Source of the DNA: Salinisphaera sp052044135
GTDB lineage: Bacteria; Pseudomonadota; Gammaproteobacteria; Nevskiales; Salinisphaeraceae
DNA length: 64,000 bases
Reading direction: 5' to 3'
Assembly (NCBI RefSeq): GCF_052044135.1
Contig: NZ_JBQDYF010000004.1
Span: 175,308 to 239,307 of the forward strand
The position numbers were made by a program, and so were the translations under genes. Numbering within the stretch: position 1 is the first letter of the stretch; each line of letters begins with the position of its first letter. Below the pieces are notes generated by a model that worked only from the letters and a program-made list of their open reading frames with translations, was not told where the DNA came from and did not search any database. Of the stretch, positions 54,901 through 61,939 are shown in pieces.

Positions 54901-55106
54901 TATTAGGAGACCTTCTCTTAAAAGAGCTTGTGCTCGATTATTTATACATGTTTGATACCGAGTTTGGAGAAAAGCAGCAATTGTGTTCGGAGCTCGGCAT
55001 AAAGATGTCCGCGCAGATGAATATTGATCTGACTTCGCGGGTAAAGCGGCCTTCTCGCCGTGTTGGTCGTTCCAGTCCAAGAAAAAAGAAAAGGCATAGC
55101 AGATAA
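51960..55106 (+). CDS. Metallophosphoesterase-STAND NTPase fusion, probable anti-phage protein
   Basis: A 1048-residue protein, clearly AT-rich compared with its neighbours. Residues about 1-290 are a calcineurin-like phosphoesterase with a full set of ligands: Asp10/His12 (GDIH), Asp48 (LNGD), GNHD (87-90), His208-209 and GHEH (236-239). Residues about 375-720 are a STAND/NACHT-like NTPase: Walker A GSDRSGKTS (389-397), Walker B VILVDDID (458-465), and a late NACHT-type segment YEYIFYFFISKYFASRL. The last 300 residues are helical and charged, the usual place for sensing, and end in a basic tail. No signal peptide, so cytoplasmic. Single gene, good RBS, placed after a terminator. An immune role is inferred from the architecture. 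Confidence 0.85.
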   Translation: MGIVAVQLGDIHILNSSDTFNQNKSELAKAIASKAPENGALILILNGDIAFSGLAIQFDLMLSVLEEIESKVQEIKKCQTYVIPCPGNHDCDFKNEDSVRKHLTKNCRDARSGELAIDWSFVDHCCSVLDNFGEFRDLVSPAGCQKVSNSLVSLYEIEINSKKIAVSAYNSAWMSSLNETAGALDFPVELMRESFEVPDSDLSIGLIHHPLNWFKPETSRALAQFLEAHHDLVVTGHEHQGDASRAEIKPATSTFWLDGQVVQEHGAKELGSFQLLDIDVDNSRILLDELKWSSGLGFRTCGGARVWDFFASKSKSCGLPDIKPEVLKELEKPGANFTHPRSSILAIDDLYVFPDLKRNNKDPSSEDQDIVPAQRLTSIEFAKASVISGSDRSGKTSLLRQLFKSYYRSGLVPVIISGESIKNTSPESIFRYVYQSFAQTYEFDTDDVYERLEPNSKVILVDDIDHSKLNEEALAKVLNFLQGRFFTLIVTESTGFRTEALLSKYLSLYPGFSDIKQYKILQFGHKKRDELIHKWNAIGREDSLSTREAQELRDESAALVNTLLGTSFVPAYPLFLLIILQSGEASLPHQLQGSAYGHYYEFLLTQSLRKAALSPDDLNTYHKYMTELSFSFFRSVNREISSERLEEFHRNHCEKYDVNISFEKLIDILIKADILEKSVGLFRYKYEYIFYFFISKYFASRLHEGDVREAITRMCDRPHVLEFANILMFLVHHSNDPFVLEQINASANQLFGHLEPANLDSDFEPINNLINKAPEIALEDGDVEEKRSERLHKRDKVESREKARIEPSDDLQARLEDEVPELDFVSKVNIAFKEIDILGQILKNYHGSLEATTKVEIGKNAYELGLRSLTGFFEAVLSDLDGVVNSIRVILEEKGITDRDDAADLARKLVFRLSSMACFGFIKRISRSVGSKKLQATYRKVLLERESVATKLVDLAIRLENPMGSPIEKIRELNHELRGNVLGDLLLKELVLDYLYMFDTEFGEKQQLCSELGIKMSAQMNIDLTSRVKRPSRRVGRSSPRKKKRHSR

Positions 55107-55154
55107 ATACTGTGAACGTGAAGGTGGGGCACGTCTTGTGTTATGCGAGGCGAT

Positions 55155-55269
55155 GGGGGCAGGTCTTCCCTTTTGTCCAAGCCGAGGAAACCGATGGGAC
55201 CAGTCGGGTCACTCCTGCGGGCGCTCGGGGTCAGGTCTTGCCTTTTGCCCGAACCCGAGTAGTGTGACC
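55155..55269 (+). repeat. REP-like short repeats, two copies
   Basis: The first (55155-55187) is a variant, GGGGGCAGGTCTTCCCTTTT. The second (55227-55269) is GGGGTCAGGTCTTGCCTTTT followed by GCCCGAACCCGAGTAGTGTG. The second copy is nearly identical to the sequence directly before the full RAYT gene at 61940. Such repeats are the usual target or end sequences of REP-associated transposases. Confidence 0.75.
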
Positions 55270-55271
55270 CC

Positions 55272-55436
55272 ATGGCCAGACCCTTACGACTCGAATTCGC
55301 CGGCGCGCTGTATCACGTCACCTCGCGTGGTGATCGCCGGGAAGCTATTTACGAAGACGATGAGGAGGATTGCGTCGCCTTCTTGAACGTGCTGGCAAGC
55401 GTAGCGCGGCGCGTCAACTGGCTGGTTCACGAGCAC
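55272..55436 (+). pseudogene. 5' fragment of a REP-associated tyrosine transposase
   Basis: The first 55 or so codons (MARPLRLEFAGALYHVTSRG onward) are almost identical to the start of the complete RAYT gene at 61940, with one 3-bp insertion (EDDEEDC versus EDDEDR). Similarity stops after NWLVH, where a repeat copy (55441-55470) replaces the rest, including the HxH motif and catalytic Tyr. The fragment cannot encode a working enzyme. Confidence 0.85.
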
Positions 55437-55440
55437 CGAT

Positions 55441-55470
55441 GGGGTCAGGTCTTGCCTTTTGCCCGGACCC
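55441..55470 (+). repeat. REP-like short repeat
   Basis: GGGGTCAGGTCTTGCCTTTT followed by GCCCGGACCC, the same unit as at 55227 and 61895. It lies exactly where the RAYT fragment ends and the IS30 fragment region starts. Confidence 0.75.
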
Positions 55471-55583
55471 GGCGGATTCCACTCCAAAGCGCGCCGGGTA
55501 GGGTGTTACAGATCGAGAAGGACATGAGTGGGGGTGATAGCGTGCCTATCGTCAAACAAACCCCACTCCACCGGGAGCCACTC

Positions 55584-55861
55584 ATGTCCTGTGGTCATAT
55601 TAACGCGCAAGAGCGCGTTGCCATCTTTTATCTTCGGCAAATGGGTTGGAGCTTTCGGGCGATTGGTCGCCGGTTGGAACGCCACCACACGACCATCTCC
55701 CGCGAGTTCAGACGCAATGCGCCGCGCTATAGCAACTACTGGTACGGCACGGCTGAAGCCATTGCAGCGCATAAGCGTGCAACGCCACGGCATCGGCGTC
55801 GAGCCGGTCATTTACCGCTGGCTCGCTATGTCCGCCGCAAGCTGGCCGAACAAGGAAGTAT
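55584..55861 (+). pseudogene. 5' fragment of an IS30-family transposase
   Basis: The ATG at 55584 begins MSCGHINAQERVAIFYLRQM. A helix-turn-helix region follows (SFRAIGRRLERHHTTISREF), typical of the N-terminus of IS30 transposases, continuing to RRAGHLPLARYVRRKLAEQG. The DDE catalytic domain is absent: the frame runs directly into the 42-bp palindrome at 55863. The 110 bp upstream (from about 55471) may be the left end of the element. Confidence 0.75.
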
Positions 55862-55862
55862 G

Positions 55863-55904
55863 GGGTCAGGTCTTGCGTTGTGCGCACAACGCAAGACCTG
55901 ACCC
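55863..55904. repeat. Perfect 42-bp palindrome (paired REP units)
   Basis: GGGTCAGGTCTTGCGTTGTG C is followed immediately by its exact reverse complement. It consists of one repeat unit and an inverted unit head to head, and would form a 21-bp stem. It separates the IS30 fragment from the cyanase remnant and appears to have truncated both. Confidence 0.9.
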
Positions 55905-56014
55905 TATTGCTCCCGGACCGGTGCCATGCCGATCTAATCGGCAATCTCGCTCCAGCGCATGGCTTTGGCTTTTTTGGCGTCCAAAATGGCTCGTGTCATC
56001 TCTTGTTTTTCCAT
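55905..56014 (-). pseudogene. Remnant of a cyanate hydratase gene
   Basis: On the minus strand an ATG at 56014, with AAAGGAGA just upstream, begins MEKQEMTRAILDAKKAKAMR and goes on WSEIAD, a stop (TAG at 55936-55934), then IGMAPVRE in the same frame. This matches the N-terminal helical domain of cyanase (pattern AKKxKxLxWxEIAxxIGMSPV). A nonsense codon and loss of everything past about residue 36, at the palindrome, make it a pseudogene. Confidence 0.6.
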
Positions 56015-56151
56015 GCCATCTCCTTTGCGGTTGCGGCGAACTCCGACTGAATTCCGGTCAGCCGATTGTGACCGGCGTGTAGCCAACGGATAGCCCGGTG
56101 GGAGCGCCGATTGGCTTAATTGGTTTCAGCATTGCAAGTGTCGCAAGGGTT

Positions 56152-57327
56152 CTACCGTGTTGTCGCGTCTGTCGAGCTACGTTGTGTGTTGAGTTGGGTA
56201 ATAACGATAATCGCTTGTAAGACGATAGCCACAAGTCCTGCAATCGCCGCGAACTCTGGTAGTGAGCCGGCTGACGCGGCTTGAGTAGTTATGATCGCTC
56301 CGCCGACCATCGTCCCGATAGCACTTCCTAAATAGTTTGCCGAGCTGTTCAACGCTACTGCAATCGAACCATGCTCAGGTTGAAGATCGAGCAAGACATG
56401 TTGTTGAGGTGCGAGGGACGACCACCCCATCGCACCCCATATCAGGATCGGAACGAAAGATAAGGCAGCCGGGGCACTTGCTGAGACTGGTAGAAGCGTG
56501 ATCGCCGCAACCAGGGCGATCAATATGCAAAGCAAGACGATGCCCGGCCGCCCACTATGGTCAATCACGTGACCGACGCTGAACGCACCAACAACACCGC
56601 CGATGCCCCATGCCCAGAAATAAAGTGACGAATCGAGATTCATGCTAAGAGCGGCCAGCACGGGGGCCATGAATGTATATAAGCCGAGACTCGCTATAGC
56701 CGTAAAAAGCGTAACGGTCACGACGACTGCAACGCGCGGATTGGTGAGCATTTGCAACCTTGCGTTCAAAGATGGCGGGGGCGCGACGTCCACGGCTGGC
56801 AGTCTGGATAGAATGCCAACGATCGCTGCTGTTGCGATGATCGCCACAACCAGCAGCGTGAGTTGCCAACCAGCAACATTCGCAATCTGAATACCGACCG
56901 GTACGCCGATCACAGTTCCGGTACCCATACCGCCAAGTATCACGCCGAGCGCACGCCCTTTCTTTTCCTTCGGCACGAGGCTTCCCGCCGTGGCTGCTGC
57001 CACAGGTGCAAACGTTCCGGCGCCAACACCTGCGACACAACGCGACGCTATTAGGATCCAGTAATCGCTCGCAAACACTGATATGAGATTGCCGGTGACG
57101 AACAATGCCATCGCAAGGCTGAGAATTCGTTTGACGGACTTCCCCGCAAGCGACGCCGCAAGTACGGGCGCCGCAATTGCATAAGATAGCGTGAAAGCTG
57201 TGACAACCTGAGCTGCCGATCCTTCGGCAACGTCGAGACTACGAGCGATATCTGGGACTAGACCAGCCAGCACATAAGCATCCATGCCAAGAGCGAACAT
57301 GGCTGTGGATAAGAGAAACAAGCTCAT
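56152..57327 (-). CDS. MFS drug/metabolite exporter (DHA1-like)
   Basis: Twelve-helix major facilitator protein of 391 residues, AraJ/Cmr-like. The N-terminus FLLSTAMFALGMDAYVLAGL and the segment between helices (RCVAGVGAGTFAPVAAATAG, GRALGVILGGMGTGTVIGVP) have the motif C-like pattern of proton-coupled exporters. Last gene of the operon starting with the ALAS-like gene; a 16-bp gap separates it from the Gfo/Idh gene. It probably exports the operon's product. AT content is higher than in the surrounding core genes. Confidence 0.9.
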   Translation of the reverse strand: MSLFLLSTAMFALGMDAYVLAGLVPDIARSLDVAEGSAAQVVTAFTLSYAIAAPVLAASLAGKSVKRILSLAMALFVTGNLISVFASDYWILIASRCVAGVGAGTFAPVAAATAGSLVPKEKKGRALGVILGGMGTGTVIGVPVGIQIANVAGWQLTLLVVAIIATAAIVGILSRLPAVDVAPPPSLNARLQMLTNPRVAVVVTVTLFTAIASLGLYTFMAPVLAALSMNLDSSLYFWAWGIGGVVGAFSVGHVIDHSGRPGIVLLCILIALVAAITLLPVSASAPAALSFVPILIWGAMGWSSLAPQQHVLLDLQPEHGSIAVALNSSANYLGSAIGTMVGGAIITTQAASAGSLPEFAAIAGLVAIVLQAIIVITQLNTQRSSTDATTR

Positions 57328-57343
57328 TATGATTGTCTCCTGT

Positions 57344-58423
57344 TCAGCCTAGCGATTCAGCTGATCTATATTCCGGGCTAAGTGGTTCGCGGAAGCCGCG
57401 TATCTGGTAGGCAGCGGGGGTTTTGGCACGTAACTCCATTACGTTGAGAAGCTGTTGGAGCCTGATCGAGTCTTCTGCGCAGCAGAACGGGATTGTCGGT
57501 TGTTTGCCGTTCTCGACGAATGCCAACACGTCTTGTACAAGCCGAGATAGCTTCGCTATGGTCGCCATCTGCATGCTCGACCTTCCGTGATCGGTTCGTA
57601 GATCGAGCAGAGAGGACTCGGCGGCATCAGGGTTCCAGATACGCAAGGCGTCGTAGTCCCAAGCCGGTGTATCGAACTCGGCTCGCGCGAAGACATTTCG
57701 GCCATCCGCGCTAATGAAAATGAAATCCAGCGTTCTTTGACGCTCGATATTCACGAAGCTGCTGTATCCGCTTACTACAGCGCGCCCAAGGTTGGTGGTC
57801 ACGAACAGGCTATCGAGTATGCGATCGCCGGATATTGAAAAGTCGGATCGCATACCTACGGAATTCCTGAAGCTCAGCGTGTTCGACTTACTAACAACGT
57901 GCTCGACAAGATCTAATGGGTGAATGATTTCGCTTACGGCTCCGCTCGTACTGCGGTGGTCATTGATTCGATCTTTTCCCCAAATGAAGTGCGCACGAGC
58001 GAGCTCAAGATTGTTGTTTTGTGCAAACGCCGAAAGTTCGGATGTCACATCCGAATATCGTTCGACGAGGTCCAGGCAGAACCCGCTGGTATGGCGCATG
58101 AAGTGAGCGATCTGGAAAAGATCGTCGTGATAGTTCACCAGCGGCTTTTCGCAGATTACGAAGCCGGAATACCCATCAAGCTCACGCAGCACATTGAAGT
58201 GCTGACCATCGGAGGCGGATACAACGACGATATCTGGTGCAAACTGCTTGAGCGCGTTCGGAATTGAGCTGTATGACCGGAGTGCGTCCTCGATCGGCGA
58301 CCGGTTTACCGCCGCTACGGAGAGCGGCGGGTGTCCGGCCGATACACGGATTTGGCTTATCGAGTGAAAGCATCCGAGGAACCTTCGACCGGCGTAGCCC
58401 AGGCCGATAATCAGTATGCGCAT
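57344..58423 (-). CDS. Gfo/Idh/MocA-family oxidoreductase
   Basis: NAD(P)-dependent oxidoreductase of 359 residues. The Rossmann motif is ILIIGLGYAGRRFLG, the family cofactor motif FVICEKPLVNYHDD (EKP). The C-terminal alpha/beta domain contains GAVSEIIHPLDLVEHVV, holding the conserved His of the active site. It starts 2 bp after the GNAT stop, so translation is coupled. In this operon it may reduce a keto group of the aminoketone made by the first enzyme. The actual substrate is unknown. Confidence 0.85.
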   Translation of the reverse strand: MRILIIGLGYAGRRFLGCFHSISQIRVSAGHPPLSVAAVNRSPIEDALRSYSSIPNALKQFAPDIVVVSASDGQHFNVLRELDGYSGFVICEKPLVNYHDDLFQIAHFMRHTSGFCLDLVERYSDVTSELSAFAQNNNLELARAHFIWGKDRINDHRSTSGAVSEIIHPLDLVEHVVSKSNTLSFRNSVGMRSDFSISGDRILDSLFVTTNLGRAVVSGYSSFVNIERQRTLDFIFISADGRNVFARAEFDTPAWDYDALRIWNPDAAESSLLDLRTDHGRSSMQMATIAKLSRLVQDVLAFVENGKQPTIPFCCAEDSIRLQQLLNVMELRAKTPAAYQIRGFREPLSPEYRSAESLG

Positions 58424-58425
58424 AG

Positions 58426-58950
58426 CTAGTTGCCCGATTCACAGTGATGGTAAAGGAGCTCTTCGCCACTTGGATCGAAGCCCAAGCTGCTATAGACCGA
58501 TCGGGCATCCGGCGTTGTTTCGAGCATGACTTCGCCAATCTCTTGGGCGTGAAACCACGAGAGCAGCGACTCAATCATCCTCGACCCGATACCGCGGCCT
58601 CGATTTTCGGCCGATACAACTACCGTCTGAATCCAGCCAATACGTCCACTTGGGCAATGAACGCCAGGCACGCGGCGGTTTACCAAACCGATCGCACTAC
58701 CTACAGGTGGGCTGTCGGGCGATAGACGCGCAACGCAAATTTTTGACTCGTCATCCGCCGTGGTGATCGCATGGTCAAGCCAATTGGTATAAGCGCGACG
58801 CCAAGTGGATTCGTCTAGCTCGTTTCGCGATGCATACTGCGAGTCGCCGCTCGAAAGCAGAACCGACCTGAGAACGATTAACGCGTGCACATCTGAAAGC
58901 CGGGCGCGTTCCACGATGACCTGACTCGATTCGTTCGCCTGCGAGCTCAT
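58426..58950 (-). CDS. GNAT-family N-acetyltransferase
   Basis: Acetyl-CoA-dependent acetyltransferase of 174 residues. The acetyl-CoA binding loop is RGRGIGSRMIESLLSWF (R/Q-x-x-G-x-G), preceded by IGWIQTVVVSAENR. The end VYSSLGFDPSGEELLYH is typical of GNAT motif B. Its start overlaps the ALAS-like stop by 4 bp. It could acetylate the amino group of the product, or serve as a resistance enzyme. Confidence 0.9.
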   Translation of the reverse strand: MSSQANESSQVIVERARLSDVHALIVLRSVLLSSGDSQYASRNELDESTWRRAYTNWLDHAITTADDESKICVARLSPDSPPVGSAIGLVNRRVPGVHCPSGRIGWIQTVVVSAENRGRGIGSRMIESLLSWFHAQEIGEVMLETTPDARSVYSSLGFDPSGEELLYHHCESGN

Positions 58951-60254
58951 GCCGAAATTGCCTCTTCGCGGGATGGCCGGCCGCGCGATCGAGTGATTTC
59001 GAAAACCTCGAATGTATCGGCGAGCGCCTTCGATAGTGCCTCGATATGTTCATAGGTGTGACAAGGCGTTACGTTGACCCTGAAGCGCTCGGTACCCTGC
59101 GGTACCGTCGGCGAATTGATGGGTTGTATATAAATACCGTGTTCGTCGGCCAGATAATTGGCGGCAAGTGTGCATTTCTTCGCATCGCGTACCGGTACCG
59201 GCAATATATGCGTCTCGGAACAGGCCATGACCGGAATCGCAGAACGCGCTAGACAATCACGTAGCAGCGATGTCTTTCTTGCCAGCTCGCTACGCTCGGT
59301 TGCCGATCGCTTAAGGTGGCTGATGCTAGCTGAGCAGCCTGCTACAACGGCGGGTCGCAAGGCTGTAGTGAAAATAAAGCCGGTACAATACGAGCGGACG
59401 GCATCGGTGATGGTTTCCCGGCTGGCAATATAGCCGCCGATGATACCCACCGCTTTTGCCATCGTGCCTTGGATTATATCGATTCGGTGGTCGATGCCGA
59501 GCTTCGCCGCCAGTCCCGAACCGCGCGGGCCGTACATACCGACAGCATGGACTTCATCGAGATAGGTCAGTGCATTGTGCTGCTCTGCCAGATCGACAAT
59601 CTCCGAGATCGGTGCGATGTCGCCGTCCATGGAATACACGGACTCGAACACAACGATCTTCGGTGTATCGAGCGGAATTGCGGATAATTTTGCTTCAAGG
59701 TCGCTGACGTCATTATGAGCGAAGACATGACAAGTTGCTTTCGTGCCACGAATACCATTGATGATCGATGCGTGGTTGCTCGCGTCAGAAAAGACGTGAC
59801 AGTTTGGAATTATCCGTAGCAGACACTGGAGCGTCGCGTCATTCGAAGAAAAGCCGGTTGGGAAAACAAGCGCGGATTCTTTACCGTGCCATTCGGCGAG
59901 TGATTCTTCGAGTTCGTCGAAGAACCCATGTGTTCCACCAATATTGCGAGAACCACCGGATCCAGCTCCGTGAGTCCGCAACGCTGCGAACATCGCGTCA
60001 AGCACGTCCGGGTGCTGAGACATATTCAAGTAGTCGTTACTGCACCAGACGACTCCCTGGCCGGGTTTGTCGCCTCCCATATAGCAAGTGGGATATTCAC
60101 CGCAGCGCCGGTCGATACGCCGGAACACGCGATATTCGCCACTTTCTTTCAACAAGTCGACTTTTTCCCTGAACAACGACTGATACATAACGTTCTCCGA
60201 AAAATCGATCCACCCGGATGCCAACGGATTAGTGACATCTATCTCAAGCGCCAT
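58947..60254 (-). CDS. 5-aminolevulinate synthase-like alpha-oxoamine synthase
   Basis: PLP enzyme of 435 residues matching ALAS closely: YRVFRRIDRR (Arg42 for the acyl carboxylate), WCSNDYLNMSQHP, AGSGGSRNIGGTHG, FESVYSMDGDIAPI, YLDEVHAVGMYGPRGSG, and the PLP lysine Lys267 in GTMAKAVGIIGGYIA. PTVPQGTERFR closes the acyl-CoA site. The Thr of the GGTRNIS motif is Ser102 here. ALAS condenses glycine and succinyl-CoA, but gammaproteobacteria normally make haem by the C5 route, so this copy is probably for a special product. ATG 60254 is preferred to TTG 60278. First gene of an operon ALAS-GNAT-Gfo/Idh-MFS, divergent from a MocR regulator. Confidence 0.88.
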   Translation of the reverse strand: MALEIDVTNPLASGWIDFSENVMYQSLFREKVDLLKESGEYRVFRRIDRRCGEYPTCYMGGDKPGQGVVWCSNDYLNMSQHPDVLDAMFAALRTHGAGSGGSRNIGGTHGFFDELEESLAEWHGKESALVFPTGFSSNDATLQCLLRIIPNCHVFSDASNHASIINGIRGTKATCHVFAHNDVSDLEAKLSAIPLDTPKIVVFESVYSMDGDIAPISEIVDLAEQHNALTYLDEVHAVGMYGPRGSGLAAKLGIDHRIDIIQGTMAKAVGIIGGYIASRETITDAVRSYCTGFIFTTALRPAVVAGCSASISHLKRSATERSELARKTSLLRDCLARSAIPVMACSETHILPVPVRDAKKCTLAANYLADEHGIYIQPINSPTVPQGTERFRVNVTPCHTYEHIEALSKALADTFEVFEITRSRGRPSREEAISA

Positions 60255-60294
60255 AGTCAATCGTGAAGACGTGTCCAATCTTGGTTGCCTTCAC

Positions 60295-60311
60295 GTGTCA
60301 TATACAGACAC
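60295..60311. promoter_or_regulatory. Candidate MocR operator between divergent genes
   Basis: The inverted repeat GTGTC-ATATACA-GACAC lies in the 130-bp divergent region, about 40 bp from the ALAS-like start. A further GTGTC occurs at 60271. MocR regulators often bind such spaced sites between their own gene and the target. Confidence 0.45.
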
Positions 60312-60384
60312 ACAGGAGATCTATTTGTAGGGAACAATGGCCTCTGGGTACGATCTGTACTCCTCCCAGTGAGGCCGTTAAGCG

Positions 60385-61815
60385 ATGCAGACAAGGCTTT
60401 ATAAGAAGCTGGCCGACACAGTTGCGATGCAGATCGAAAACGGGGCGTACAAACCCGGCGATCGTCTGCCGTCGCTCCGCGCTTTCTGTGAGCAGCATCA
60501 GGTCAGCATGTCGAGCGGTGTTCGAACTTACAGAGAGTTGGAGCAGCGTGGTCTGGTCAAGGCGTTAGACCGATCCGGCTATTACGTAAATCAAACAGGC
60601 TCGCCGGCCGCTGCCCCTATAGCTGGCAGAAGCGGGGCTGGCCCGGTATCCGTGCACAGCAGCGCAGGTCATCTCAGGCTATTCGAGATGGCGAACCAAA
60701 CCGGAATAATCGATCTCGCGACGGCCAAACCGGCGGCTGACCTAACGCTTGCCCGCGAGCTCGAGAAATCGAGCAAGCGAGTTTGGCGAGAAAAACGGCT
60801 CACTTCGGTCGAACCAATTTTTCCGCCAGGCTCAGAAGAACTTCGACGATTGATCGCACAACGGATGTGCCTAGACGGCTGTCGAGTAGCACCCGAGGAG
60901 GTCGTGATCACGTCCGGTTCTCAATCGGCTATGTTCCTCGCATTGGACATGCTGACTCAGCCGGGCGATGTCGTCGCCGTCGAATCGCCGACGGATTACG
61001 GTGTACTCGAATTGATCGAACAGCTCGGTTTACGTGCCTTGCCGATCCCAACCGATCCCGGGTACGGCATTTCGATGAACGCGATCGAGTTGGCATGCCA
61101 ACAATGGGATGTCCGAGCATTCGTCGTTATTCCGAACTACAACAACCCGATGGGTTTTTGTATGTTCGATCAATGTAAACAGCAAATAGTGCAAGCTGCG
61201 AAGCGCTACGAGATACCTGTTATCGAGAACGATGCATTCGGCTGTTTCCGAGATCAGAACCGTCGTCCCCTGGCCATAAAGGCTTGGGACGATGACGGCT
61301 TCATTTATCACTGCGGATCTTTGATGCAGGCGTTTGGATCGAGCTTCGGCCTAGGCTGGCTCGTCCTGCCCAAACAGCGATCGGCAGAAGTGCGCCGTCG
61401 CCAGTATTCGCAGAACCTATGCGTCGATACGCACGGGCAACTAATCAGCGTAGACGTTCTTTCACGTGTGGCTCTGGATCGCTTCTATAACAACATCTCG
61501 GTCGAATACGATAGACGCACTTCTTTGCTAGCGCGGAGTATTCACGATCACTTCCCTCGCGGTACCCGTATAAGTAGGCCCTGCGGCGGTTATTTGTTAT
61601 GGGTCGAACTTCCAATCCAAACCGATACGGCGGATCTCCTCGATGATGCTCTGTCCGTTGGTATTTCTTTTGCACCTGGCAAACTTTTTTCGACCAATGA
61701 TCAGTTCAAGTGCTGCATGCGATTCAGTAGCGCGTCGATCAGCGTATCGAGCAAGTTAGTGGCGGTTCGACGGTTCGCTGAACTGGTACAACAACGTTGC
61801 CACTCCAATTATTAA
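60385..61815 (+). CDS. MocR-type regulator lacking the PLP lysine
   Basis: GntR-type winged helix (about 5-70; GDRLPSLRAFCEQHQVSMSS) fused to a fold type I aminotransferase-like domain (about 105-470), 476 residues. Conserved parts: VVITSGSQSAMFLALDML, PNYNNPMGFCM (cofactor-contact Asn) and IENDAFGCFRD (Asp283). The Schiff-base site, GTFSK in canonical members, reads GSLMQ: Gln315 stands where the lysine should be, and the DNA codon is CAG. It therefore cannot hold PLP as an internal aldimine. It may sense an amino-compound-PLP adduct or another ligand. Divergent from the ALAS-like operon, which it presumably controls. Confidence 0.9.
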   Translation: MQTRLYKKLADTVAMQIENGAYKPGDRLPSLRAFCEQHQVSMSSGVRTYRELEQRGLVKALDRSGYYVNQTGSPAAAPIAGRSGAGPVSVHSSAGHLRLFEMANQTGIIDLATAKPAADLTLARELEKSSKRVWREKRLTSVEPIFPPGSEELRRLIAQRMCLDGCRVAPEEVVITSGSQSAMFLALDMLTQPGDVVAVESPTDYGVLELIEQLGLRALPIPTDPGYGISMNAIELACQQWDVRAFVVIPNYNNPMGFCMFDQCKQQIVQAAKRYEIPVIENDAFGCFRDQNRRPLAIKAWDDDGFIYHCGSLMQAFGSSFGLGWLVLPKQRSAEVRRRQYSQNLCVDTHGQLISVDVLSRVALDRFYNNISVEYDRRTSLLARSIHDHFPRGTRISRPCGGYLLWVELPIQTDTADLLDDALSVGISFAPGKLFSTNDQFKCCMRFSSASISVSSKLVAVRRFAELVQQRCHSNY

Positions 61816-61842
61816 GCCGGGTCGTAGCCGAGGCGACCCGGC
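61816..61842 (+). terminator. Strong hairpin after the MocR gene
   Basis: GCCGGGTCG-TAGCCGAGG-CGACCCGGC begins directly after the MocR stop. A 9-bp perfect GC-rich stem but no T-run, so either a weak terminator or an RNA-stabilising hairpin. Confidence 0.45.
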
Positions 61843-61894
61843 CCGGCTGTTCAGTCCTGGATAAAACCCAGTGCGGGGTGACGAACCCAAGGCC

Positions 61895-61939
61895 GGGGTG
61901 AGGTCGTGCCTTTTGCCCGGACCCGAGTAGTGTGATCGC
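61895..61939 (+). repeat. REP-like short repeat before the full RAYT gene
   Basis: GGGGTGAGGTCGTGCCTTTT followed by GCCCGGACCCGAGTAGTGTG, the same unit as at 55227 and 55441, ending directly at the transposase start. The conservation of the repeat-plus-gene junction in both places shows that they moved or were copied together. Confidence 0.75.
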
